A DNA stretch of 64,000 nucleotides from Bryum argenteum (GCA_037043015.1 CM073323.1:7068001-7132000), one strand, 5' to 3'; counted from the stretch's first letter, positions 34,038 to 49,929 are shown. The notes: a model not told the origin generated them from the letters alone. Made by a program: numbers and translations.

Positions 34038-34814
34038 TCAGTGTTCACCTGGTTGCAAACCAACTCTACTTGCTGGCAAATTGATGGGGCCGCGAGCGCG
34101 GTCACCCGTATCTAATAAGCGCTTCACCCGTTTCTTCGCACAAAATTGACGGTCAAAGTGTTTCACCTGTATGCACCCATAGGCCCATTCTTCGTTACTT
34201 AAAATGAAAAAGCGTAAAAGAGGGTCCCAATTCAATCCCAAGCCAAGACATCCATGAGTACATGAGACAGGATCAGTGTCCTCACCCAGGTCGACCGGCA
34301 ATGTTGCTCGTAGTACGCTCGAGCAGCTTTGCACTGTGCAGGGTAGAGGAGTCCCACCGAAGCAATTTCTGTCGGTGTTGTGTGTCCCGAATCAGCTTCT
34401 ACGCACTTGAAAAACGCGTCCCGTGCCTGCAATCACAGCTATCACAGCTCTCTCAACAATTTTTCATGATTTTCGCTTTCGAAAGCAACGAGCAAACCCT
34501 GCTTCAATCAAGATATCAGCAGAACAAGAAGATTCTAAAACCCTACGAATCTACAGAATCATGCAGATTTTGAGTAGCTTGTAACCCTTATTCGAGGATC
34601 ACAGCGGGATATGGGATTTGCAACAATTTGACGGTGAGAATAAGCGTTGAGGGGCATACGGTACCTTGTAGCAAGCGGCTCGACCAGCTGCGAGGACTTC
34701 TTTCTCGACGTGAGGCAGGTTGGCGGACTTGCCCGAATCCATGTCGTCGTCTGGCTGCACTCCCTCTTCTACGGCATGTCCATTACCAGCGCTGTTCCAC
34801 GGCCATCCCACCAT
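34038..34814 (-). CDS. COA6-like cytochrome c oxidase assembly protein (COX6b/CHCH family)
   Basis: Predicted mitochondrial intermembrane-space protein that helps load copper into cytochrome c oxidase. Three exons, 34814-34665, 34426-34286, 34166-34038, give 139 aa. The paired-cysteine signature is C48-x9-C58 and C82-x10-C93, the COA6-type CX9C-CXnC helical hairpin. The motif CRSTWVKHFDRQFC follows, with the basic block KKRVKRLLD, as in plant proteins annotated as cytochrome c oxidase subunit VIb family. The N-terminus is short and acidic with no cleaved presequence, as expected for Mia40 substrates. The gene is divergent to the mTERF gene across 489 bp. Confidence 0.88.
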
Positions 34815-35303
34815 TCAAACGAACCGGAGGCAGCCTCTCGTCCCAAATTCAGCTGCGCCGATTACTAAAATTCACAATCCAAAGCTTCGCAGTCACCCGA
34901 TTGTATGATGCGCTCAAACACTACTTTCAAGCATCCAGCCTCTTTAATGTCACACCCACAATGGAAGATGTCTCTTACAAGGAGTTAGGGCAGAACAGGG
35001 GATGTGATATTAGAGAAGGTGACATTAAAGAGGTTCTTCCCAAACATCCTGTCGAACAGTTTGCGGGGTTCAGGGTTTAGGGCTTCGAGTCCAGATAGAG
35101 CTTGAATTTTCTGTGCCAAGAATTTGAGGGCGAATTGCTACGACGTAGAATAGAGGATGTGATATTGGAGACGTGACCTTAAAGAGGCTCCTTTCTCAAA
35201 CAGTTCGTGGGGTTTAGGGCTTTAGGTAGAGATTGAGCTTGAATACCTCTGAATTTAATTCCGCTATAAGCGAAGTTGGAGAGGAATCTGAGGGCGAGTT
35301 GCC
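34815..35303. promoter_or_regulatory. Bidirectional promoter between COA6-like and mTERF genes
   Basis: The region contains CCTCTTTAATGTCAC at 34939-34953 and its exact inverse at 35019-35033, with a one-mismatch copy at 35173-35187. The segment at about 34996-35105 is duplicated, diverged, at about 35151-35252 (GATGTGATATT..GACG/GGTGAC..TTAAAGAGG..CAGTT..GGGG..TT). A TTTAGGG telo-like motif occurs in each copy (near 35077 and 35216). The 150-codon frame at 34628-35080 overlaps the COA6-like first exon on the other strand and is not credible. Confidence 0.5.
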
Positions 35304-37902
35304 ATGGCTGATGCTTTTAGGTGGAGGTTCTGCTGCAGTAGAATTCATATTCATATCTTGAAGCAGCCCAACCCTCTTCCATTCACTCAGTTGAATACTC
35401 GGTCTCGATTTAAGAATGTAGAGTTAGCATACAGTGCAAGAATTTCGTCGTATAGTTGTAGTAACCTGTCTCAAAGCAGTAGTAACCTGTCTCAAAGCAG
35501 GAAACCTCGAAAGGTGTATTGCATGCGTGAAGATTACGGAGATAAGTCGCTGAGCGAAGCACAATCTTTAGTGGTCAAAAGTTTGAGAGCTGCAGGAATA
35601 GACGAACAAGATGCAGAGCGAATCTCTTTGAATTGTCCACTGTCTATTAAGGAGCTCAGGAATCGTTCCATCGAAGTGGATGAGATCATGAGATGGGCTG
35701 GAGTGGAGGATGAGGCTGTTGTGGAGTTAAACAACCTTGAGCGTTGGTCTGTCGTGCTCGAGTTTGTTGGAGTGCAAGAGCAAGCTGCATCTCGAGTCTC
35801 TCGTGTGCTTCTGAACTCTTCGCTTCCCGAATTTCTGAACAAGGTTGGTACTCTGTGCTCTAAGTATGCATGCTTGCAATCTCCAAACTCGAACAATCAA
35901 GTCACCAACAGTGAGATTCTGCCTAATCTTATTGGAAATTGCAGGTTGAATTTTTGGAGGAAATTCTGAGTAAGTTGCAATGGGATGGCCACAATTTTGA
36001 GCGTAAAGTGCACCAGATGATGCGGCGTCTGTCTGTGGCCGCCGATGAGGATATTCAACACACCCTTTCCTTTTTTGAGAAGGTAATATCTCAAGCTTCT
36101 CAAATTTTCCAGGACTGCAGTATTAGAGCTCTTGGATACAAACGACAAGGTAGGAACCAATGTAGTGTTCACGTCGAGAGAGGTTAGTAATCCTCCACCA
36201 TTAAGGATAGATACAATGACTACTCTATCACGCCAGTCTCAAGAAGAGGCATGCATTTCTTCTTCTTATTAGAGTTGTGGCAATTGCACAAATAACTCAA
36301 GCTCTGCTGAGCTTTGCTGGTGCAGATGAGTGCTCGGCGCGAAGGTCTGGCGTTGCTTCCGAGTGCAAAGTTTGGAACGGCACGTCTCATCGAAGGATTC
36401 CCTCACATTTTTTTGCGAGATTTAGACACGGAACTGAGACCAATTCTCACTTTTTTAGAAACTGTAGGAGTGCCGAATGAGTCCATGGGGAAAGTGTTGC
36501 TGTTATTTCCATCAGTTCTCATGTGCAACGCTGACAAGGAGTTGCAACCACGGCTCCGAGCCTTGAAGAAGGTAATCTTCGTTCATACTCCACTCATCAT
36601 ATCATTATTATGATGATAGTCTTGCTTAATATTTGCTGTTGTTGTGTAGGTTGGTGTGCGAGCTAGGGATTTAGGGAGAATGATAGTCAGATACCCTTGG
36701 CTTCTGAGCCGCACCACCGACAACAATGTTAACGAAGTTGTTGACTTTCTCATCTCGATCAAGGTTCGTGTTCATTACTCCCTTTTCCCCCTTCATGGAT
36801 TCGATTGCAATGTCCCCTGGATTTTAAAACTTTTGATGTAAACAGGTGCCAAAAGGGGATGTAGATCGGTCCATCACGAAGTGCCCGCAACTTCTGGGTT
36901 GTTCAACTGTCCGCACGTTGCAGCCCATGGTGGAGCGAATGAATGAATTGGGTGTGAAGAGCAAAAGACTGGGTTATGTGATCGCTGCTAGTCCTCAACT
37001 CCTTGTTCGCTCGCCTGACGAGTTTAACGAGGTAGAATGACTAACCTCTCTTTTATGACACCGGAGTTTAAAAAGTACAAGGGTAGATTTCTTGAAGATT
37101 CTACATACCCGAAAGGAAGAATTTGAAGCTGCTGAGAAACGAGACTCCAGAAAGTACTGGTTAATCAAATACTACTCATCGTAGAAACTGCCATTCAGTT
37201 AGGTGTGTCAAAGCTAGCAAGCCGTACTAGGTTCTCACTTGGTCAAGTTCTGAGGTGGAGCGACCCTCCAGGTTGTGAACTTCCTGCTCAGGATCGGCGT
37301 CGAGGAGAAAGACCTCGGCGCAATGTTAAAGAGGCATCCCGGCATTTTCGCCTGCGATGTGGAGACTGTGTTGGAGCCAAAGGTGGATTTTCTGCGAGAA
37401 ATAGGAATGCAGGAAGACGTTTTGTGTCGAGTTTTGCGGTTCTTCCCCGAGATGCTCACCATGAAGATCGAGGAGTCCTTGAGACCCAGGTCAGATACTC
37501 CCTCACAATCATCTGTTTGTCATGAGATCAGAAGTTTTTGAGCAGTATTATTCATACCCAGGTTGCATGCACAGGGTGAAGTACTTGCAGGACCTGAGGT
37601 TCAAGGACGAGGCAATCTGCTGCATGATTACGAGGTTTCCATCACTGCTGAGTTACAACTCAGAAACTGTGCTGAAGCCAAAGCTTGAATATCTGTCGAA
37701 ATCGATGGGACGAAGAGTGTATGAGGTAGTGGAGTACCCGAGATACTTTAGCTACTCCTTGGAGAAGAAGATTAAGCCTAGGGCTCAAGTGATTCAACGT
37801 CGAAAAGTTAACTGCAGTTTGAAAGAAATGCTAGCTTTAAACGATGAGCAGTTTGCTGCCAAGTACCTCGGCGTTGGTGGCATGCTTGTTCCTCCTCGTT
37901 GA
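35304..37902 (+). CDS. Organellar mTERF-family protein
   Basis: Seven exons: 35304-35843, 35945-36082, 36326-36571, 36650-36763, 36846-37031, 37272-37489, 37575-37902. They give 589 aa with phases closing. Residues 1 to about 75 are Arg/Ser-rich with few acids, an organelle presequence. From about 225 the protein is a chain of mTERF motifs of about 35 residues, each with a proline after a hydrophobic helix (FPHIFL, FPSVLM, YPWLLS, CPQLLG, SPQLLV, HPGIFA, FPEMLT, FPSLLS, YPRYFS). Such superhelices bind organelle nucleic acid and act in plastid or mitochondrial transcription, splicing or ribosome assembly. The proline-rich-helix count resembles plastid members; target unknown. Confidence 0.9.
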
Positions 37903-39183
37903 TTTGAATTGTGTGGACTTTGTGAGCCTTTTAAGGCGATATCAACACATCAATACACGCTAATGTATATTAGAATCTGATTCTGGTCTTTCGGGCCAGC
38001 ATTTACAGTGATTTTTCAGTGATTGTTACTTTTCAAGCTCAGCTACTGTGGAATATTATCACCGTGTTTAGCGATACACACTAATTACGAATTCAGTTGG
38101 GGTTATTCCCTATTAGTGTTTCTCAGCAAATCCAGGCTATCTAACAACACTTGTTGAATTGCCTTGTGGAAGAAATCTCACTTTTGGCAATTGTTGTGGC
38201 TTGTGAAAGTAATCTCACTTTTGGCAATCGTTGTGGCTTGTGAAAAAGTGATCTCACTTTTGGTAATTTTTGTGGCTTGTCAATTATTTTCCCTATCACA
38301 ACAATGCTTAGTTAACAAGTAGGAAGATTGGAAAACCATGTCTTCTCTTGAACTCCGATAATTTTTTCATCACAACATTACATAATCAACAATTCTTAAG
38401 GTTGGAAAAACATATCCTTCGAGGAATTAAAAAAAGGTTGGAAAAACATGTCCTTTAGGAATTGAAATTTTTTTGATGAACTTTCCTTTGAAGATGCAAA
38501 TCAATACTATAGGATGTTGCAAAATTTACAAAATAACCTCATAGTTGCCTTTTATACGAAGTAACCTCTTGGCCTTTACACATGAAAAAAAGCTCCCATT
38601 CTAATCGGCATTGGGGAAGTTTTTTGACTTTTACAAGCTAAGAACCGGCATTTTCCACACCCCATCAGTTTTTAACAAATCTCTTCTTACAATGAGAATA
38701 GAAATTTATTTGTAATTTTCATGGGTTTTTAGAAAGTGGTTTTCTGAATGGACCGGCCAGTGTGCTAAATCCATCGGCAGATAATAAACCAGCTGTCGGT
38801 TCTTCCCGATCATTGATTCTAATCAGTTTCAAGCATACCTTCAGGCAATGTGGGCTGAAATTTTGATTGGAACAACTTGGCCTTTACTAATACCAAAAAT
38901 CCCTGTGACAACAAGGAAAAATGAATAAGACTCTGAAGATTACTTAGAACCCGATTTAGAAGCAATTAAGATTTTAAGTGCACTTAGTAAACTTGCGCTG
39001 CTAAGGCAAGTCCACGTGCGATGAAGGCTTAGAATCAACCATACACAACTCTAAACCCGGGTCGGGCCAGGTGAATAGAACACACCAACGCTCCTAAACC
39101 CGGCCGGGTCTATCGTCGTCCTCACTGTGGCTCGAAGCCAGCAAGAGCAACAGGAACAGGTGAAACAGTAGAATTCACAAGCA
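37903..39183. repeat. Spacer with tandem repeats (37-39 bp x 3 at about 38174-38280)
   Basis: Three units containing ATCTCACTTTTGG and TTGTGGCTTGT start at about 38174, 38211 and 38251. A second loose array at about 38325-38465 repeats GGTTGGAAAAACAT. At 39050-39061 and 39091-39102 the sequence CTAAACCCGG occurs twice in the LysRS upstream region. No gene seen. Confidence 0.75.
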
Positions 39184-42878
<3,695 letters not shown>

Positions 42879-43451
42879 CAGAATCCGCTGGATATTCAAT
42901 TTTGTCCGAAGTAGCTGAGTACAGATACATCTAGGATACATCTCCTTGGAAATTCTTCAATCAAAACGCGAGACGTGGCTCGTTATTGGGCACTAATCTT
43001 GATATGCAATTGGCGTGATATGGTTTGCCCTTTAGGAACATACCGTCTTGCATGTTGCTGCTTGAACTTTTTTAGTATAAACACTAGAAGGTTGACAGCT
43101 ACGTAATTGAAAGTGCAATAATTTTCTACCCTGATTTGGTAACTTGCCCACCATGTTCACCATCTTCATTGCTTTTTCATCAAACAAATTTGAGTGAACC
43201 TTCATATCAACCACCGTAGTGTCAATTACATGTTAAACTATCAATTCGGGTCACCACCACTGTATTATTTCTAGACATTTTAATCCTCCACTACGTTGTA
43301 CAGTTCTTCCATCATGGATATTCAACCGATAGAACCAGAATACCAATGTCAATAGCGACCTCGATAAGCTGCTTGTGACGGGGGCTGGAATAGTTATTGA
43401 TTGACAAGAGAGAGAAAGGGGAAAAAGGAAATAAAAAACCCACAAAGTACT
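42879..43451. other. Intergenic between convergent gene ends
   Basis: 3' flanks of LysRS (+) and the NOI protein gene (-). Nothing further seen. Confidence 0.5.
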
Positions 43452-44000
43452 CTAAAAGCAAGGCCAACAGGAGCTCTGCTTCTTGGGGAGCCGGGAAGAA
43501 TTGCTGTAGGAATCGCCGCTAGCTTTGATGGGAGCGTCATCGCTGGCGACACCGGTCTTGCGTTCCTTACTGGCGGCCGTGAACATGACGGTGTAATTGG
43601 TCTCGCCCTCGCCGGCATTCCACTCACCGAACTTTGGCAGGTGGCTGGCGCCTGCGTATTCCTCGTTAATATTTCGAGGCGGCGCGGCTTTCTTCTCTCT
43701 CTCCTGGCTACTTCTCACTCCGGCGGATCTCGCCGAGGGGTCTCGCGGCTCCCGTCGCACCGGTGGCGATGGCCTGCCGCTTCCCTCCTGCGATGATCGC
43801 GTGCTGCCGCCATCCGATCCGCGTCGCGGCGGGGCCGCTACTGGAGCGGGTGCCGCGGCAGCGGCACGTCCACCACCCCGCCCTGATTCATCCGGCTGTG
43901 AATCGCCTGACCCTCCTTTCCCTGCGCCGCGTGCCAGCGTGAAAACCTCCGTAAAACCGCCCGCGTTCGGAGCTCCAAACTTCGGCACATGCCCTGACAT
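43452..44000 (-). CDS. NOI/RIN4-domain protein
   Basis: Predicted 182-aa plasma-membrane-associated protein of the RIN4/NOI family, regulators of plant basal immunity. The main NOI motif is near 115-145 (LPKFGEWNAG..NYTVMFTAA). A partial N-terminal copy is VPKFGAPNAG near 4-13. In Arabidopsis RIN4 these PxFGxW sites are cut by the bacterial protease AvrRpt2. Here the N-terminal site lacks Trp and the C-terminal one keeps it. The linker is Gly/Ala/Ser/Pro-rich, and the C-terminus CWPCF is a likely S-acylation site for membrane attachment. The frame continues upstream to 44066, but the NOI proteins start with Met just before the first motif, so the ATG at 44000 is preferred. No intron seen. Confidence 0.85.
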   Translation of the reverse strand: MSGHVPKFGAPNAGGFTEVFTLARGAGKGGSGDSQPDESGRGGGRAAAAAPAPVAAPPRRGSDGGSTRSSQEGSGRPSPPVRREPRDPSARSAGVRSSQEREKKAAPPRNINEEYAGASHLPKFGEWNAGEGETNYTVMFTAASKERKTGVASDDAPIKASGDSYSNSSRLPKKQSSCWPCF

Positions 44001-45240
44001 CGCAAAATCCCTCACCTCTCCCCACCCGCAAAGCACCCTCACCCAAACTGGCGTACTCTCTCGCACTCAAGCTAAGTTTGATCCAACGCCATCGCTACCA
44101 CCTGATTCTCCAAAAATCAAACCACCCACCTCAGAACCAAAGGATCGGTGCGCGAGTAAGTGATAATCTAGAAGGAGGAGAGTGCGGGGATCGAAGTGGA
44201 AACCTAAAGTGCTAGTGCTTAGGTGTGGTCCAGCCAGCAGACGTGACCGGCCGAGTGGTAGTGGAGAGGAAGGGGGAGAAGTGAGAGAGCGAGAATGAGA
44301 GAGAGAGAGTGAAAAGAGGAGAGGGGGCAGAGTGGACCGGCTGAGTGGTGGTCGAGAGGGGCAAAGAGAGAGAGTGAGGGAGAGTGAAAAGAGGAGTGGG
44401 GACAGAGGGCAATCGTGTTGGCGAGCGCAACTGTCGATCGAGGTGGAGGGTTGGTGGCTGCCGAATTCACTTGCTGAGGTCACCCGGTTAAAATTCTTTA
44501 CTTCACGCGATCATCCGGTAATTCTGATTCGGTCATCCAGTAATTCTAATTGATACCCGTGTTAAACGTGGGTGGTACCCACATGTTAACTGTACACGCC
44601 GGCACTCCCCCATTCATTGGTGCGGCACAGAACATCAAAATTTGCGGATACTTACATTGATTATGAGGAAATAAATGGTGAAGAATATGTACCGACATTG
44701 CTTTTAGGACTCGTACATTACATGTCAGATCGAAAGAATTTCAATAAACTCCGGAATTGAATTACCGAACTGCAAAAAGCTTCCACATAGGGTAATACAA
44801 AATGCATACACATTGAAGAAGATACACAGTAAAGCAAGACAGCTCAAGGTCCAAGTTTTCAATTGATGAATGATCCAGATCCATGCCCTGATGTATATCA
44901 GGATTCAGCAATATCGTATCTAGTTCCATCTACCGTAGAACTATCTATTATACACTCGAAGACTGCAATCCCCTGCAGTATCTCCCACCTCTGATTGCAG
45001 TTCGTCCCCTCACGAAGCTAACTAGTGGAGACCTTCCAGGCATGTGTCGGACTTAAACCTCGAATAACGAACTCCTGCAAGTTGAGTAAGGCCGACCTTG
45101 ATAACAAAACACCCACGGAAGTCTACCATCAAACATGTGGAAACATTACTCGTTAGGAATGCATTTGAACACCAGGTCTCGCCCACTCAGAAGGATGGTA
45201 CAAAATTGGTCAGGCTGACAAGCCCATAGAGGCTGACGCA
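44001..45240. other. NOI gene upstream region and spacer
   Basis: 44160-44480 is rich in GAGAGA/AGAGTG runs (CT-rich on the NOI strand), probably the leader and core promoter of the NOI gene. CATCCGGTAATTCTGATT is repeated near 44512 and 44535. From about 44600 to 45240 lies the BOP1 3' flank. No gene seen. Confidence 0.5.
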
Positions 45241-48200
45241 CTAGTTGCAGTACAGCTTCACAAGAGAGTCAGCTCCAGATGTGAACAGCCATGGCTGCTT
45301 CGGATGGAACAAGCAGTCCATCACACCTGTAAAAATGGAACACATGCAGCACATCAGCGCCCTATCGCACTAGAAATTACAGCAAGAAATTTGACTATTT
45401 TTAGAAGCAACAAGGTCAATCAATCCATCGAGTGACGAGAGTATGCCGCTCCCATGCTGATAGGTAAATACATATTGGGCTTGGACATGACATGAGTGTT
45501 TCTATGAAAACATACCTTGGTGGTTGACTGTTGTGTGACCACGCAATATCTTGAGTGGAACAAGCAGAGGATTCTGCAAAAGGTCGGAGTACACCATGCC
45601 ATGGAATACGCTGGTTGTTCCATCGTCCGAACAAGAAGCGAATAATGGATATGTCTTATGAAACGCTACGGCTCTTATATCCTTCGAGTGATTCCTGAGT
45701 TTCCAAAACCAGATAACCATCACAATCAGGCGAAAAATCTAGAGTCACTACAGAACGGACCAGCGAACTTGATATCACATATCATCAGATGAGAAAAAGA
45801 GCTGAAGTGGTGAACAAAGAACTTACTTGAATGCCTTATAAGGCTTGGTGGACAGATCCATGTCAAACCACACCATCTTAGAATCCTGACTACCCAATAT
45901 TAGATTATCACCTGCGGCAGAAGATTATGCATTATTCAGTACCAAACAAAGACGCAGCTCGAAGCAGGTGTAGGTTAATAAACTCAAGGGCACACGGAAA
46001 GAAAAAACTAACCTCCAGGATGGATTGCCATTGATGATATTTCATTCAAGCCAGTCATGAGTTTCTTTGAAAGCTCCTGCTTGGCCAAATTGTAGATCCG
46101 CACGTGCATCTTCGTTGCTACGAATAGGAACGGACGCTGCGGGTGGAATATCACTCGTACAACACGTCCATGGTGCTTGCGGAACGGATTTTGAGACTGT
46201 TGCTTCGTAAGCTGGTGCACCAACACCGACTTCGTGATCCGTGCAGTCAAATAGGTTAAAGAAAAACTTCACAAAATTCATCGACTACAAAAAATAAAAA
46301 ATGAAATAAAGAAACCAAAAGATACAAAAGGAAACAAGTGAGGAGGATATCATCAGGAGCAACAGTGGCAAAATAGTCTCCCTTGTGATGCCACACGAGT
46401 GAACTAACTACCTGCAAAATCCCAAGCGATACGATATCAACTTACTACATGACCAATATTCAAAAGAAGACATGCTAGAGGGTAAATCAAATGTTATTTC
46501 TAGTCCCTGCTGACAACCATTAACGTCCCTACGTAGACATGGAAGAAAAAGAACTGGTAATCACAAGAAGTAGAGGATCTTACAAATGGCTGTCGCAATC
46601 TTAAGCTTTTGAATTTCTCATTCAATCCCCAAACTGCAAGTGGTTTGGCTTCTGCAAAAGAAGCAAGCGAGCGTTAGAGAAACAAATTAACATGCCAATG
46701 GAGACGGGAGAGACAAAAAACCTGTAGACTAATGTATGAGGTCGTCTGATACGAACCTGCTTCGTCTTTCTCAGTAGCCATTTCCTGATCTTTCAGAGTC
46801 AATAACGCAGCCACATTCGCAACGGCTTCCTCCCCACCCAACTCTGTTGGTAATAAAACCACGTCCTTGTCCCTGAAATCAATGAAAGAATTAAACTCGT
46901 TCAGATGACATACCATCAAAGCAAGATGCGATACACCGGTGAATTACATAGCGACAATGTGGTGATGGTTTGAGAACTTACACTGCAACACCCAAGATAC
47001 CATATTGTGGATTCCACTGCACATTGTTTATCTTCAATCCGAAGTCCCAAACTTTTCGACAACGACCTGATTGCACATCCCAAAGTCGCACCGTGCCGTC
47101 CATAGAACCTGCACAATAATTTCCATTCTTACGACCCAATTGTGGAGGCCAGCCACAGAGGACACAATGGACTACTCGAATCACTGTTTCAGACCAAGGA
47201 CATGTGAGGCATCAGGCTACTTTTAACTTTTAGCACTCAGTCGCCTGTTGCAGGCATCGTGGTGAAATAGTCATCACTTGCCTCAACATTTTCCTTTCCA
47301 GTGGTCTGAAGGCAAGGACTATCCGTACAAAGAAGGGCTACCTTAATGATCAGACAGATTAAAACGAGGTAGATAGAAAAACAGAATGAGCTTCGCTATT
47401 ACCACTCCAGTTACGCACCTGTTGCAAGCCATTCCCCAAAACTGTCAACAGACATCGAAGTAACGGCCGACTTATGACCTCGGTACTCCATGTAACAATG
47501 TGACGGGAAGGGTTGCAAGTCCTTTGGTTTAGGAAGCTTCGGTAAGAGCGTCGCTGGATCGAAGATTTTCTGAAGAGTGCAACGACACGACTCAGTAGGA
47601 GCCAAACTAATCGGAACAAGACAATTCAAAATCAAACATGTTAACCCAGCAACTGAAGAAGAGAAAGTCGAAGCATACCCTGTCTTTCTTCTGACGCGGA
47701 CATAAGTAAAGGTCCAGACACCGCTCAAAAATCTCATTGATATATTTAGGATAGGCTGGAACTTGACGAAGTGATGGATACCTGCACCACGATCCAAATT
47801 TAGCCTTCACGACAAGTTGCAATTGTCCACAGAAGCCACGAAAGAAACATGAAAATGAACTCTCAAGATTGACAGGGAGAGAAGTACACACATTTTCGGA
47901 ATGAACTTCGGCCGATCCTCTTCGTACATGGCTTCGTAAGATTTGATTTCCTCCTCAGTAGGAATATATTCGACAGGAGGATTATACGATTCTTCATGTC
48001 CTGGAAGTTTAGGCTTAGGAGCTGGAATAAAAGCCAGTCCATTAGCAGTCTTGTCTGACGTTTTCAAGTCATCACCCCACATCAGATAAAACTCGGGCTT
48101 CGCCTTCGGTTTATCCAACTTGATCCATCCTTTCCTTATAGCTCGAACCAATTTCACGACCTGTAATATAATTCCAAGCATTTAAATCGAATGTACTGTT

Positions 48201-49783
48201 GATTGGATTTGATACACAATCATAAGCAGAACGTCAAAATCCAGGGTATCAAGCTTATTCGTACCTTCTTAGCCTCCCATTTGGATGGGATGAATCTTCG
48301 CTTAGGCTCCGGAGCAGCTGATAGAGGATGGCCTTTGTCTTCATACTCGAACCAGTCAACATATGGCTACAGCACAATGGTAACATGCGTTAGTAAAACG
48401 ATCATGGCGATGATATTACAATTCAGCAGTGAGGAAGCTGATCAGCGTTTCCAACCTCGTATGGATTGACCTCAGCATGAGGTATCTTGCCCTGTCGAAG
48501 TCGCCGAATCATGTCTATCTCTTCTTTCGTCAGCTCAACTTCCTCATCGTTGTACTCATCATAAACCTTCTTCCTGATAACCAACAATGAGAGTTTCATC
48601 AATCCTCACAAGTCAAGCTGATCCACGTCACCGTCGAAGTTGATACCCCTAACTATCTCTAGTTGGAACCGATTTGTGTGCAGTTTATGAGTTATCTGTA
48701 ATTCCTTGTGACAGTGGTTCATGGCTGAGTTCTTGTTACCACACTAACAGTGGAAAAATGCAAACTTAGGAGATCATTGCCTTTCAAAATCTCACAATGA
48801 TTAAGAGTCCGAGGTCGATTAAATGTCTTACCAATCATTAGCGTCGTCCGTGCGCGCCAAGAATGCATCAAGCTGGTCCTTTCGCGCTTGCTTTCTAATC
48901 TTAAGACCTTCTTTGGTGTATCCAATGTGGTCCTCATTCTTATACCACTCCAGCGGCACATCGCCAACTGTGTTCCTGTCTGGCACCTGTGACAGAAATC
49001 AGTTAAGAGATGGCACAAAACGACTTCACTTTATGGTCAAAATAGAAAACCCTAACTCTGCAAGGAGAATCAAAAGGGCTTGCCAAATGAATTCCAATTA
49101 ACCAATAGAAAACCTAGAAGCCATATAGCTCAAAAGAATGACAATAACAAATATGCTGCTTAACTTCCTGCCAATTCAGAGGTGAAAGACTTCACGAAAG
49201 GCTTTATACCTCATCTTCTGAAGAATCGCTTTCCTCTGCCGCAGTCGGATTAGCAATTTGATCATCAGGTTTAGTGTCGCCGTTTCCTTGGCTTTCGTGC
49301 TCCTCGGCCTGCTCTGCGTCCTTAGCTGCGGCACCTGTCAAATAATCTTTCATGACATCAAGAACGAAGTTCCGCGCTTCTTCGTCTGCCTCCTCTTCGT
49401 CCTCACTGGATTCATCACCCTCCTCGCCGCTGGCATAATCACCCCTGTTGCAGCGAGAAAAGTATATTAATTACCTAATCGGTCTTAACCAGAAAAACAT
49501 GTAGGAAGACGATCACTAACCCCTGAGAATCAACGTCGTCCTCATCCTCATCCTCGCTCCCAGATTCTTCCTCTTCGTCATCCTCCTCGTCACCGCTCAT
49601 ACTCGCACCATCTTCCTCATCGTCTTCTTCGTCTGTGAAGATTTCAGGGTCAGAGTCAGTGTCGTCACCTGCCACTATAACTTCAGGAATAGGACCATCA
49701 GTTTCGGCCACCGTGTGCTCTTTCGGCAGAGGCGACGCAGGACCCTGCGACCTAAGCTTCCGCTTCGACACAATCGAAGCCAT
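45241..49783 (-). CDS. BOP1/ERB1 ribosome-biogenesis WD-repeat protein
   Basis: Core of the PeBoW complex that matures 60S ribosomal subunits (27S to 25S/5.8S rRNA) in the nucleolus. Sixteen exons: 49783-49521, 49444-49210, 48986-48832, 48573-48456, 48366-48265, 48160-47892, 47781-47679, 47569-47419, 47108-46982, 46872-46757, 46651-46584, 46411-46351, 46240-46013, 45911-45827, 45694-45516, 45326-45241. They give 781 aa with phases closing. The N-terminus has long Asp/Glu tracts (30-160). The BOP1NT domain (about 200-460) carries signatures [22 protein letters not shown] and [19 protein letters not shown]. The C-terminal WD40 repeats include [10 protein letters not shown] and [10 protein letters not shown]. 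The intron after exon 12 appears to be AT-AC. Confidence 0.95.
46241..46350 (-). other. Putative U12-type AT-AC intron in BOP1
   Basis: The coding frame is kept only if this 110-bp intron starts ATATCCTCC (46350 downward) and ends TGCAC. There is no usable GT donor at the junction. ATATCCT is the U12 donor consensus. TTCTTTAAC at about 46263-46255 matches the U12 branch-point consensus (TTCCTTAAC) at eight of nine positions, about 15 nt before the acceptor. The join restores [15 protein letters not shown], continuous with the family. Confidence 0.85.
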
Positions 49784-49891
49784 CAGAACAATCTGTTCTC
49801 AAAATTCTGCAAAAGTTTTCTTGAACTGCCGAATCATGGCAAGCTCGACACCCGACCAAGAGCTTGCATATCCAAGGGCTGCAGGTCTCAA

Positions 49892-49909
49892 CCCTAAAGC
49901 CCTAAACCC
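49892..49909. promoter_or_regulatory. Telomere-repeat-like (telo box) motifs upstream of BOP1
   Basis: Two CCCTAAA units at 49892-49898 and 49900-49906, followed by CCCT, lie about 115 bp upstream of the BOP1 start. Telo boxes are characteristic of plant ribosomal-protein and ribosome-biogenesis genes, fitting the product. Confidence 0.55.
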
Positions 49910-49929
49910 TTGATGGATGAGAACTCTGG

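Noticed and set aside
34628-35080. 150-codon plus-strand frame
   Set aside because: Antisense to the first exon of the COA6-like gene and runs through the bidirectional promoter; no family similarity.
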